NCBI GenBank assembly: GCA_047611425.1
Contig: JBLFWJ010000036.1
Coordinates: 1 to 21,655, forward strand
Source of the DNA: JBLFWJ01 sp047611425
Lineage (GTDB): Bacteria > Bacteroidota > Bacteroidia > UBA10329
Direction of reading: 5' to 3'
DNA: 21,655 nt
The number at the start of each line of letters is the position of its first letter. The first letter of the stretch is position 1. Below the pieces are notes generated by a model. That model had not been told where the DNA came from. It was given only the letters and a program-made list of their open reading frames with translations, and searched no databases. Below are positions 7,292 through 14,953 of the stretch, in pieces. A program made the translations under genes and the position numbers.

Positions 7292-8470
7292 ATGAAAGAA
7301 GTGGTGATCGTATCGGCTGTTAGAACGCCATTAGGTAGTTTCAACGGCATTTTCTCTACCATACCTGCAACCAAGCTGGGAGCAACAGCAATTAAGGGAG
7401 CCCTTGAGGCCGCCTCTGTGGATGCAAAAGAAGTGAATGAAGTATTTATGGGTTGCGTAATGCAAGCCGGTGTTGGTCAAGCGCCAGCACGTCAAGCGTC
7501 AATTTTTGCTGGAATCGGAGATAACGTTCCAGCCACAACCGTAAATAAAGTTTGTGCTTCAGGAATGAAGTCGATCATGTTGGGAGCCCAAAGCATCATG
7601 CTTGGTGACAACGATGTGGTTGTAGCCGGTGGCATGGAAAACATGAGCATGGTTCCGCATTATTTACCGGGATCAAGAACTGGCAAGAAGTACGGCAACA
7701 TCACTATGATTGACGGATTGGCGGTGGACGGTCTAACGGACGTTTACAACAATTATCCAATGGGAAATGCTGCTGAGCTTTGTGCCAGCGAGTGTAATAT
7801 CTCTCGTGAGGATCAGGACACATTTGCAATTGAGAGCTACAGAAGATCATCTGCAGCATGGGAAGCAGGTGCTTTCAACAATGAGATTGTACCAGTTGAA
7901 GTTCCACAAAGAAGAGGTGATGCTTTGGTTGTTGCTGAGGATCAGGAATACAAGAATGTGAAGATTGAGAAGATTCCAGCGTTACGTCCAGCATTCACTA
8001 AGGATGGTACAGTTACCGCAGCCAACGCCTCAACAATGAATGATGGTGCAGCTGCTGTTGTTTTGATGAGTGCTGAAAAAGCTGCTGAGCTTGGTCTTAC
8101 ACCACTTGCTAAGATTGTAAGCTTTGCTGATGCAGCACAAGCACCAGAATGGTTCACAACTGCTCCTTCTCTTGCTTTACCAAAAGCGATGGACAAAGCA
8201 GGTTGGAGTTTTGATGATGTGGATTTATTCGAAATCAACGAAGCATTTTCGGTTGTGGCATTGGCCAATAATCAGAAAATGGGATTAGATGCTTCTAAGG
8301 TGAATGTGAACGGTGGTGCTGTTTCATTGGGCCATCCACTTGGATGTTCTGGCGCAAGAATCATCGTTACATTGGTTCACGCGTTGAAGAATAGAGGATT
8401 GAAAAAAGGTGCTTCTGGAATTTGCAACGGAGGTGGTGGTGCTTCTGCCCTCACTCTTGAAATGATCTGA
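7292..8470 (+). CDS. Acetyl-CoA C-acyltransferase (thiolase)
   Basis: Thiolases join two acetyl-CoA units or cleave 3-ketoacyl-CoA during beta-oxidation. The chosen product is 392 aa, the normal family length, beginning MKEVVIVSAVRTPLG. Catalytic residues are all present: nucleophile C88 in VNKVCASGMKS, H348 in SLGHPLGCSG and C378 in GICNGGGG. NEAF (316-319) is also conserved. The frame is open from an ATG at 7202, but those 30 extra residues are not thiolase-like and the promoter element lies within them. I cannot tell a biosynthetic acetyl-CoA acetyltransferase from a degradative ketoacyl-CoA thiolase by sequence alone. It is the first gene of a tightly spaced plus-strand run of four functionally unrelated genes. 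Confidence 0.95.
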   Translation: MKEVVIVSAVRTPLGSFNGIFSTIPATKLGATAIKGALEAASVDAKEVNEVFMGCVMQAGVGQAPARQASIFAGIGDNVPATTVNKVCASGMKSIMLGAQSIMLGDNDVVVAGGMENMSMVPHYLPGSRTGKKYGNITMIDGLAVDGLTDVYNNYPMGNAAELCASECNISREDQDTFAIESYRRSSAAWEAGAFNNEIVPVEVPQRRGDALVVAEDQEYKNVKIEKIPALRPAFTKDGTVTAANASTMNDGAAAVVLMSAEKAAELGLTPLAKIVSFADAAQAPEWFTTAPSLALPKAMDKAGWSFDDVDLFEINEAFSVVALANNQKMGLDASKVNVNGGAVSLGHPLGCSGARIIVTLVHALKNRGLKKGASGICNGGGGASALTLEMI

Positions 8471-8473
8471 TAA

Positions 8474-9262
8474 ATGGCCGAATTCGGAATAGCCGCCTTA
8501 AGCGTTGTGCCCTGCCGGGCCGAAGCTTCCGATGCCAGTGAAATGGTATCGCAGCTGCTATTCGGAGAAACTTTTGAGATTCTGAAAAAGAAAGAAAACT
8601 GGTCGCAGATCAGGAACTCTTTAGACGGATACGAAAGCTGGGTTGACCCAAAACAATACTGTGAGATTGACGCCAATGCCTATGAAGCATTGAGCAAATT
8701 GCCCCACACATGCGCTAGCGATCTTGTTCAATTGATCAAGGATGATGAAGGTGATATGATTCCTATTGTAGCCGGAAGTACGCTTCCCAACTACAAAAAA
8801 GGAAGCATTGCTTTTGCCGACAAGCATTATGAATTTGATGGCGAGTTGTGCCACCCTGAACAAGGTGATCTAAGAACCAAAATCAGGGAACACTCCCTTA
8901 CATTCCGGAATGCTCCTTATTTATGGGGAGGCCGATCTTCTTTTGGGATAGATTGCTCAGGACTAACACAGGTGGTTTTCAAGATGGTGGGGATTGCCAT
9001 TCCTCGAGATTCATCACAGCAATCGGAACAAGGAACAACGCTCAGTTTTGTGGAAGAAGCTGATATTGGAGATTTAGCTTTCTTCGATAATGACGAAGGC
9101 AAGATTATTCATGTGGGAATCATCATTGCGCCAAGTACCATCATCCATGCCTCTGGTAAAGTTCGAATCGACAAGCTCGATCATCAGGGGATCTACAACG
9201 TAGATACCAAGCGATACACGCATAAACTCAGATTGCTAAGGCGGTTGGATGAGTTGATGTAA
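8474..9262 (+). CDS. NlpC/P60 (C40) family peptidase with N-terminal SH3-like domain
   Basis: Members of this family cut gamma-D-glutamyl-diamino acid bonds in murein peptides. The 262-aa protein has an SH3-like domain at about 1-65, a second middle region (about 75-125, probably a further SH3-like fold), and the catalytic domain from about 130. The triad is C161 in GIDCSGL, H213 in IIHVGI and H225 in IIHASG. No signal peptide or membrane helix is visible; the SH3-like sequence starts almost at residue 1. It may therefore act on recycled muropeptides in the cytoplasm, which is inference. The ATG lies 3 bases after the thiolase stop, so the two are probably co-transcribed. Confidence 0.92.
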   Translation: MAEFGIAALSVVPCRAEASDASEMVSQLLFGETFEILKKKENWSQIRNSLDGYESWVDPKQYCEIDANAYEALSKLPHTCASDLVQLIKDDEGDMIPIVAGSTLPNYKKGSIAFADKHYEFDGELCHPEQGDLRTKIREHSLTFRNAPYLWGGRSSFGIDCSGLTQVVFKMVGIAIPRDSSQQSEQGTTLSFVEEADIGDLAFFDNDEGKIIHVGIIIAPSTIIHASGKVRIDKLDHQGIYNVDTKRYTHKLRLLRRLDELM

Positions 9263-9295
9263 GTGCTTATTAGTACTTTGATTACCAGCCAAGCA

Positions 9296-10240
9296 ATGAC
9301 CTCCAACACTAAAGACAAATCAGGTTCTGGCTTCAGAACAAACGACCGAGCCCATCACGCGCTTGGTGGTGTACTCTTCGGGCTTTGCTTTCCCGTCATT
9401 TCCACTTTCTTCGATATGGCCGTTCAAGGCATCGAAGTGAATTGGGCAAATATCGTTGCAACGCAAGTCAATCAGCCGCTTCATTGGGTAATCGACAGCG
9501 CTCCATTATTCCTCGGATTATTCGCGTACTGGATCGGAGTAAGACAAGAAAAACTGAAGGTTGCCAACAAGAAGGTGATGGACATTTTATACAACACGCT
9601 TCCTTGGCAAATTGCCGATGAAATACTGGAACATGGCGTTTCCAAACCTCGGTATTACGAGCACGTAACGGTTCTATTTGTAGACATCAAGGGATTCACA
9701 CAAATGGCAACTGAATCGAGCCCGAAACAATTAGTAGAAGAATTGGATCAATATTTCAGTCTATTCGATCAAATTGTTGGCCTTTACGGAGTGGAAAAAA
9801 TCAAGACTATTGGCGATGCGTTTATGGCGGCCGGTGGCCTTCCTGATCCAACCAGAACCAATACTTCGGAGGTCGTTAGATCTGCAATTGAAATTCGTGA
9901 TAAGACACTCGAATTGAATAATGAGCGAGCCAAAAAAGGTAAGCGAACATTTGACATTAGAATTGGGATTCACTCTGGGCCTGTAGTTGCTGGCCTGATT
10001 GGAAAGCGAAAGTACTCCTATGATGTTTGGGGAGATACGGTCAATACTGCCTCTCGAATTGAAAATACCGCGGTTCCAATGAAAGTCACAATATCTAAGG
10101 CTACGCATGATCTAATTCGTCATGACTTTTCATGTCGATCAAAGGGAATTGTGGACCTTAAAGGAAAAGGTCAACTAGAGATTTTTGAAGCCGAATTCAA
10201 GGGGTCAACAGTCATCAATCTCGCAAGAGAAACCACCTAG
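9296..10240 (+). CDS. Class III adenylate cyclase with two membrane helices
   Basis: This 314-aa enzyme should make cyclic AMP from ATP. Two hydrophobic segments (about 22-42 and 64-81) form a membrane anchor. Next comes a linker helix with LPWQIADEILEHG (102-114), typical of cyclase signal-transducing elements, then the catalytic domain (about 120-300). Metal aspartates are D130 (FVDIKGFT) and D174 (TIGDAF). The base-selecting pair is K170 and D243, the adenine-type pair rather than the guanylate cyclase pair. N250 and R254 in VNTASR stabilise the transition state. The catalytic set is complete, so it should be active, probably as a dimer. GTG at 9263, directly after the peptidase stop, would add 11 residues; ATG at 9296 is preferred. 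Confidence 0.92.
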   Translation: MTSNTKDKSGSGFRTNDRAHHALGGVLFGLCFPVISTFFDMAVQGIEVNWANIVATQVNQPLHWVIDSAPLFLGLFAYWIGVRQEKLKVANKKVMDILYNTLPWQIADEILEHGVSKPRYYEHVTVLFVDIKGFTQMATESSPKQLVEELDQYFSLFDQIVGLYGVEKIKTIGDAFMAAGGLPDPTRTNTSEVVRSAIEIRDKTLELNNERAKKGKRTFDIRIGIHSGPVVAGLIGKRKYSYDVWGDTVNTASRIENTAVPMKVTISKATHDLIRHDFSCRSKGIVDLKGKGQLEIFEAEFKGSTVINLARETT

Positions 10241-10252
10241 ATCACTGGTAAA

Positions 10253-11122
10253 GTGAGAATAGACCACAAGAGTAGATCCAAGTATTTCAGGCAAGTCTGG
10301 TGGGCCTTGAATAGTCCTAGTCCAATTTCGCATCCATTGGAAGTTGGATACTTCCTTAATGAAGAACATCAATCCAGTTTTTGCGGAGCTTTAATCGAGC
10401 AAGACAATCTTGGAAATATCTCAGCACATTTTGAGGCAATGCCTTTTTTGCGTCTAGGAAAATACTTCGAATCACTTATTCATTATGCCATTGAATTAGA
10501 TTCGATGTACGGTCTGATTCTCAAAAACCATCCAATTTATCATGGAAAAATTACAACTGGTGAGATTGATCTGATCATCAAAAAGCCTAACACTCAAGTA
10601 TTGGAACATTGGGAAATTGCTTTGAAATTCTATTTGCAGCATGGCCCAAATGACCCCAACGAATTGATTGGCCCAGGCGGAAACGACACGCTTGCCTCCA
10701 AACTTCAGAAATTGGAGTCGAAGCAACTTCCGCTTGGCCAGCACCTTTCCGTCATCGAGGAAGTTGGCTCCACTCCTACCTCCAAGCTATTCTTGAAAGG
10801 TATGTTCTTTCATCATTTAGATTCAGCACTTAAACTGGATAACGCTAAACCAGATGCCCATGTAGGTTGGTGGATCTATCAATCAGAACTGGAAAAGCTT
10901 GAATCACTTAATGTGGATGGATGGGGAATCCTCCAAAAATCAGAATGGATTGGAACTTCAATTAGAGAAGAGGCTCCTGAATTTAATTTATCTAGGTTGA
11001 TTGCCAACCTGGCTAACTCAGAAGAATTAATCAATCGTGGCATTTGCATAGCTGGCTATCAGCAGCGATCAGACCGGTTTATTGAAAGTACAAGAGGTTT
11101 CGTTATCGCAGCATCAAAGTGA
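10253..11122 (+). CDS. DUF1853-like protein of unknown function
   Basis: The 289-aa protein resembles the DUF1853 family: an N-terminal VWWALNSPSPIS segment (15-26), LGKYFESL (68-75), GEIDLI (103-108), HWEIALKFYL (119-128), and GPGGNDTLASKL followed by KQLPLGQH (140-164). The conserved acidic residues E73, E104/D106 and E121, with K125, recall PD-(D/E)XK nuclease folds, but the E-x-K spacing is not exact, so I do not call it a nuclease. No signal peptide or membrane segment is seen. It uses GTG at 10253, 12 bases after the cyclase stop; the next in-frame ATG is at residue 63, after conserved sequence. It ends the plus-strand operon and converges on the ABC ATPase gene with a 3-base gap. Confidence 0.7.
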   Translation: MRIDHKSRSKYFRQVWWALNSPSPISHPLEVGYFLNEEHQSSFCGALIEQDNLGNISAHFEAMPFLRLGKYFESLIHYAIELDSMYGLILKNHPIYHGKITTGEIDLIIKKPNTQVLEHWEIALKFYLQHGPNDPNELIGPGGNDTLASKLQKLESKQLPLGQHLSVIEEVGSTPTSKLFLKGMFFHHLDSALKLDNAKPDAHVGWWIYQSELEKLESLNVDGWGILQKSEWIGTSIREEAPEFNLSRLIANLANSEELINRGICIAGYQQRSDRFIESTRGFVIAASK

Positions 11123-11131
11123 GTTTCACTT
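11117..11131. repeat. Six-base inverted repeat across two convergent stop codons
   Basis: AAGTGA (11117-11122) and TCACTT (11126-11131) are perfect inverted copies around a 3-base loop. Each half is the last lysine codon plus the TGA stop of the gene on its strand. There is no T-tract on either side, so I do not call it a terminator. Confidence 0.5.
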
Positions 11132-11746
11132 AAAGCTTGTCACATCCAGCTCTTTCGTGCAAAATGGAAACTCCTCTCCCGCACTGTTGGAACAAACTAT
11201 GAATAGTCGATCTTGACAGTGCAGTTCTACCAGCTTGACATACCAGTTGATGGCTTTGGTGTCAAGATTCATGGCAGGCTCATCGAGCAATACTAAAGGA
11301 ACATCAGCCAAGATGGCTAGAGCCAGTTTCGCTCGTTGCTTCATCCCGCTTGAAAAGCTTTTAATCTGCTTATTCGCATTAGGCGCAAGTTCCATCAATT
11401 CAACAATTTCTGAGGATTCAAGCCCTTCCCGAAAAGGAATGGCCTTCCCCTGAAACTCAATACTTTCCTTAAGTGTGAATTCTTCAATCAACTGAAGATA
11501 GGGGGCGCACATCGTCACTTTGTGAATCATGGAGTCTAGATCCAAATCTTGATCATCAACTTTATAATTCACCTTTCCTTCAGATGAAGTAAGGCTACCA
11601 AAAATGATTTGAAGTAGTGTGGATTTTCCAGAACCATTGGCTCCTTTAATCACCACGTGTTCGTTACTCCTGAACGAAGCGGATAGGTTTCTAAAAATCC
11701 AACCTTGATTAAAGCGCCTGCCAATATCTTGCAGATCGACCTTCAT
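11126..11746 (-). CDS. Lone ABC-type ATPase without an H-loop histidine
   Basis: The 206-aa protein is a single nucleotide-binding domain: Walker A GANGSGKS (35-42), signature SFSSGMKQR (130-138), Walker B LVLLDEP (151-157) and D-loop MNLD (159-162). At the switch position, where transporters usually have a histidine after the last core strand, the sequence reads IVCSNSAGEE (183-192) with no histidine. No permease or substrate-binding gene is adjacent. The ATG lies 5 bases after the lpxA stop, so it is the last gene of the lipid A operon. It may power an unlinked exporter or have a non-transport role. The substrate is unknown. Confidence 0.88.
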   Translation of the reverse strand: MKVDLQDIGRRFNQGWIFRNLSASFRSNEHVVIKGANGSGKSTLLQIIFGSLTSSEGKVNYKVDDQDLDLDSMIHKVTMCAPYLQLIEEFTLKESIEFQGKAIPFREGLESSEIVELMELAPNANKQIKSFSSGMKQRAKLALAILADVPLVLLDEPAMNLDTKAINWYVKLVELHCQDRLFIVCSNSAGEEFPFCTKELDVTSFK

Positions 11747-11751
11747 GAATC

Positions 11752-12546
11752 CTATTTACTTCCGTTCATAAACTGGTATCCTTTCATAATACCTCGTTGA
11801 GAATCGCGAACGAATTGGATAATCTCATCACGTTCGTCTGTTACGTCAAACTCAGCTTCTAAATAGGATAATGCCTGTGTAACGTTGTAATGCTTAAGAA
11901 AGATGACACGAAATATTTCTTGAATTTCACGAATCTTCTCTACACTGAACCCTCTCCTTTTCATGCCTACACTGTTAACGCCAGAATAGCTCAATGGGTA
12001 ACGGGCAGTTTTTGCATATGGTGGAACATCTTTCAATGCTAACGAACCGCCAGACAAAATTGCGTGCGATCCGATTCGAACAAACTGATGAACCGCTGAC
12101 ATACCTCCAATAATTGCATAATCACCAATTGTGATGTGGCCAGCCAAAGTGGTTGCGTTTGCAAGAATAACATGATTACCAATGATGCAATCATGTGCAA
12201 CATGGCAATAGGCCATGATGAGCGTATTCTTTCCTATTACCGTCTTTCCGTTTGCTTTTGTTCCTCTATTAATCGTTGCACATTCGCGAATGGTGCAATT
12301 ATCACCTATGACAACTGTTGTGTCTTCGCCATCAAATTTTAAATCTTGAGGAATAGCTGAAATCACTGCTCCAGGAAAAATTCTACAATTCTTTCCAATT
12401 CTGGCACCTTCCATTATAGTGACGTTAGAACCAATCCAGGTTCCTTGTCCAATCTCTACATTTTTATGGATGGTAACAAACGGCTCGATGACCACATTGT
12501 CTGCGATTTTCGTTTGCGGATGTACGTATGATAACGGTTGATTCAT
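11752..12546 (-). CDS. lpxA: Acyl-ACP--UDP-N-acetylglucosamine O-acyltransferase
   Basis: LpxA transfers a hydroxyacyl chain from acyl carrier protein to the 3-OH of UDP-GlcNAc, the first step of lipid A synthesis, in the cytoplasm as a trimer. The 264-aa protein has a left-handed beta-helix of hexapeptide repeats (about 8-190) and a helical C-terminal domain. The catalytic histidine is H118 in AYCHVAHDC, with IIGGMSAVHQF (145-155) also conserved. The length is normal. Its ATG directly abuts the stop of lpxC-fabZ (TAG ATG), indicating coupled translation within the operon. Confidence 0.97.
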   Translation of the reverse strand: MNQPLSYVHPQTKIADNVVIEPFVTIHKNVEIGQGTWIGSNVTIMEGARIGKNCRIFPGAVISAIPQDLKFDGEDTTVVIGDNCTIRECATINRGTKANGKTVIGKNTLIMAYCHVAHDCIIGNHVILANATTLAGHITIGDYAIIGGMSAVHQFVRIGSHAILSGGSLALKDVPPYAKTARYPLSYSGVNSVGMKRRGFSVEKIREIQEIFRVIFLKHYNVTQALSYLEAEFDVTDERDEIIQFVRDSQRGIMKGYQFMNGSK

Positions 12547-13941
12547 CTATTGCTCCCTTTTGGCGATTTGAGCCATCATTTCGGCCTCCATCACTAATTC
12601 ATCACCAACGTAGGCAAAGCCTCGCATATGGCATATTCCCCTTCTGATGGGCGAAAGTAACTCTAAACTGAAAACTATTGTATCTCCGGGGGAAACCATC
12701 TTTCTGAATTTTACACCATCTATTTTCATAAAGTAGGTGAGGTAATTTTCTGGATCCGGAACCGTGCTGAGAACTAGAATTCCACCACACTGTGCCATAG
12801 TCTCTATTTGAATAACACCAGGCATTACTGGTGCTCCGGGAAAGTGACCTTCGAAGTAATACTCGTTCATGGTCACGTTCTTCACACCGATTACGGTACT
12901 ATCCGTGATTTCCATAATCTTGTCCACAAAAAGAAACGGATGCCGGTGTGGAAGCAGTTTCATAATCCCATTAATATCTACAGCCGGCTTTGCATTCAAA
13001 TCAATCTTTGGTGCGCCTTTTTTTAAGATTTTGCTTTCCGCATTTCTCAGCATTTTAACAAACTCAACGTTGCTCCAATGCCCCGGCTTCCTAGCAATGA
13101 TGTGGCCTTTTATTCGCTTTCCTAGCAGACAAACGTCTCCAACTACATCCAATAATTTGTGTCTTGCTGCCTCATTCTCATGCCTAAGTTTGGTATTGTT
13201 CAAAACACCATTAGCCTGCACTTCAACATGTTCTTGTCCAAAAGCGCTGCACAATTTCTCAACTGTTTCACCAGGAATTTCATTGTCTACATAAACGACT
13301 GCATTGGCCAAATCTCCCCCTTTTATCAAACCACTATTTAACAGCGGCTCTATTTCATGCAGGAAAACGAAGGTTCGACTATCGGCAATTTCCTGTTCGA
13401 AATCACTAATCCTTTTTAACTCAGCATTCTGAGTACCAAGCACTTTGGTGCTATAGTCAACCATGCAGGTGACTCTAAACTCGTTTGAAGGAACAACCAT
13501 AATCTCAATGTCCTTTTCAGAATCTGAGAAAGTGTATGTCTCATCTACAATAAAATAAGACCTGTCTGCCACCTGTTCTATGGTGCCAACCGTAGAAATA
13601 GCCTCTACAAATGCCTTAGAACTGCCGTCCATAATTGGACATTCCATGCCATCTATTTCTATCCGGCAATTGTCTATTCCCATCCCACTAAGAGCGGCCA
13701 AAGAATGTTCAATGGTACTAATTGTAACATCTCCAGAGCCGATTGTTGTACCACGTGTAGTGCTTACAACATTTTTAACGTCAACCTTTACCTCAGGCCA
13801 ACCATCCATATCGGTTCTCACGAAAACGAAACCGGTACCAGGTTCTGCCGGGCAATAGGTCAAATTGGTTGCTGCAGATGAATGCAATCCTTTTCCACTA
13901 ACGGTTGCCTTGTCAGCTATTGTTCTTTGCTTGTCACTCAT
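12547..13941 (-). CDS. lpxC-fabZ: LpxC-FabZ fusion (UDP-3-O-acyl-GlcNAc deacetylase / 3-hydroxyacyl-ACP dehydratase)
   Basis: The LpxC part (about 1-305) removes the acetyl group in the committed step of lipid A synthesis. Its zinc ligands and catalytic residues are visible: E78-H79 (STIEHS), H261 and D265 (HKLLD), and H288 (KPGHWSN). The FabZ part (about 320-464) dehydrates 3-hydroxyacyl-ACP; H332 in LPHRHPFL and E380 in PGVIQIETMAQ are its catalytic pair. The two domains compete for or share the same hydroxyacyl-ACP pool, so the fusion ties lipid A flux to fatty acid elongation. This fusion is known across Bacteroidota. It starts 1 base after the lpxD stop and abuts lpxA. Confidence 0.97.
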   Translation of the reverse strand: MSDKQRTIADKATVSGKGLHSSAATNLTYCPAEPGTGFVFVRTDMDGWPEVKVDVKNVVSTTRGTTIGSGDVTISTIEHSLAALSGMGIDNCRIEIDGMECPIMDGSSKAFVEAISTVGTIEQVADRSYFIVDETYTFSDSEKDIEIMVVPSNEFRVTCMVDYSTKVLGTQNAELKRISDFEQEIADSRTFVFLHEIEPLLNSGLIKGGDLANAVVYVDNEIPGETVEKLCSAFGQEHVEVQANGVLNNTKLRHENEAARHKLLDVVGDVCLLGKRIKGHIIARKPGHWSNVEFVKMLRNAESKILKKGAPKIDLNAKPAVDINGIMKLLPHRHPFLFVDKIMEITDSTVIGVKNVTMNEYYFEGHFPGAPVMPGVIQIETMAQCGGILVLSTVPDPENYLTYFMKIDGVKFRKMVSPGDTIVFSLELLSPIRRGICHMRGFAYVGDELVMEAEMMAQIAKREQ

Positions 13942-13942
13942 T

Positions 13943-14923
13943 TCAGCGTGTCAGCTTTTCTAATTCTTTTGAGATTCGATCGACCTCGTTGGCCAATTCG
14001 GGAAGGCGTCTGAATGAGACGTACGACCGTTTATATTTTGATACTTCAAATGCTGGAGATCCTTGAACGATGCTTCCATCTTTCAGATCAGATCCGATTC
14101 CTGATTGAGCCGCAATCATTACTCCGTCACCAATTTTAAGGTGACCAACGATTCCAACTTGTCCTCCAATCATACAATTCTTGCCAATTTTGGTTGACCC
14201 GGCAACGCCTGATTGGGCCGCAATAACTGTGTTCTCTCCTATTTCAACGTTATGCGCAATCTGAACCAGGTTATCCAACTTCACTCCTTTTCTGATGACT
14301 GTTGACCCGACTGTTGCACGATCAATAGTTGCGTTTGCTCCAATCTCCACGTTATCCTCCAATACTACATTTCCAATCTGAGGTACCTTCTGATAATTAT
14401 TGGCTGCATTGGGCGCAAAACCAAAACCGTCTCCTCCTATTACAACACCGGCATGAAGTGTACAGTCGTTCCCAATTATGCAGCGATGCATGACTTTGGC
14501 TCCAGAATGAAGCACGCAATTATTACCAATCACCGCATTATGACCAACATAAGCCAAAGGATGAATTGTGACATTCTCACCCACCTTGGCCGTAACATCA
14601 ATAAAAGCAGATTCATGGATCCCTTGAAAAGGGTTTGCCATTATCTGCTCATATTGTTTTAGCAAAGCCGCAAAAGCAGAATAAGGATCTTCAACTTTTA
14701 TTTGAGTCGCTGAAATGGCTTCCTTCGGTTCAAAGTCCTTGGATACAAGCACCACGGATGCATTGGTCGTATAGATGTATTGCTCGTATTTTGGATTGGC
14801 TAAGAAGCAAAGCCCGCCCGATTCGCCCTCCTCTATTCTAGAAACCTGACTAACCATAACTTCCTCATTACCAACCACTTCCCCACCTAGCATTGAAGCT
14901 ATAATTTTAGCGGAAAATTCCAT
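13943..14923 (-). CDS. lpxD: UDP-3-O-(3-hydroxyacyl)glucosamine N-acyltransferase
   Basis: LpxD adds the second hydroxyacyl chain, to the amino group freed by LpxC. The 326-aa product has the usual order: an N-terminal nucleotide-binding domain (about 1-100), hexapeptide-repeat beta-helix (about 105-290) and a C-terminal helix rich in charged residues (about 300-326). The catalytic histidine is H224 in VQIAHNVEIG. GGDGFGFAP (163-171) and IGANATIDRAT (194-204) are family motifs. The start is ATG at 14923, 30 bases after the HD gene stop. Along this operon lpxD comes before lpxC-fabZ and lpxA. Confidence 0.97.
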   Translation of the reverse strand: MEFSAKIIASMLGGEVVGNEEVMVSQVSRIEEGESGGLCFLANPKYEQYIYTTNASVVLVSKDFEPKEAISATQIKVEDPYSAFAALLKQYEQIMANPFQGIHESAFIDVTAKVGENVTIHPLAYVGHNAVIGNNCVLHSGAKVMHRCIIGNDCTLHAGVVIGGDGFGFAPNAANNYQKVPQIGNVVLEDNVEIGANATIDRATVGSTVIRKGVKLDNLVQIAHNVEIGENTVIAAQSGVAGSTKIGKNCMIGGQVGIVGHLKIGDGVMIAAQSGIGSDLKDGSIVQGSPAFEVSKYKRSYVSFRRLPELANEVDRISKELEKLTR

Positions 14924-14953
14924 GGTCGATTGTTAAGATTAGTTCCTTTCTGA

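Noticed and set aside
7942..8268. 108-codon minus-strand frame inside the thiolase gene
   Set aside because: It is a shadow of the thiolase coding sequence; the sense frame contains the catalytic motifs.
9761..10108. 115-codon minus-strand frame inside the adenylate cyclase gene
   Set aside because: It overlaps the catalytic core of the cyclase and shows no protein-like motif.
12869..13294. 141-codon open frame on the plus strand, antisense to lpxC-fabZ
   Set aside because: It lies wholly inside a well-supported gene on the other strand and has no recognisable domain or composition of its own.
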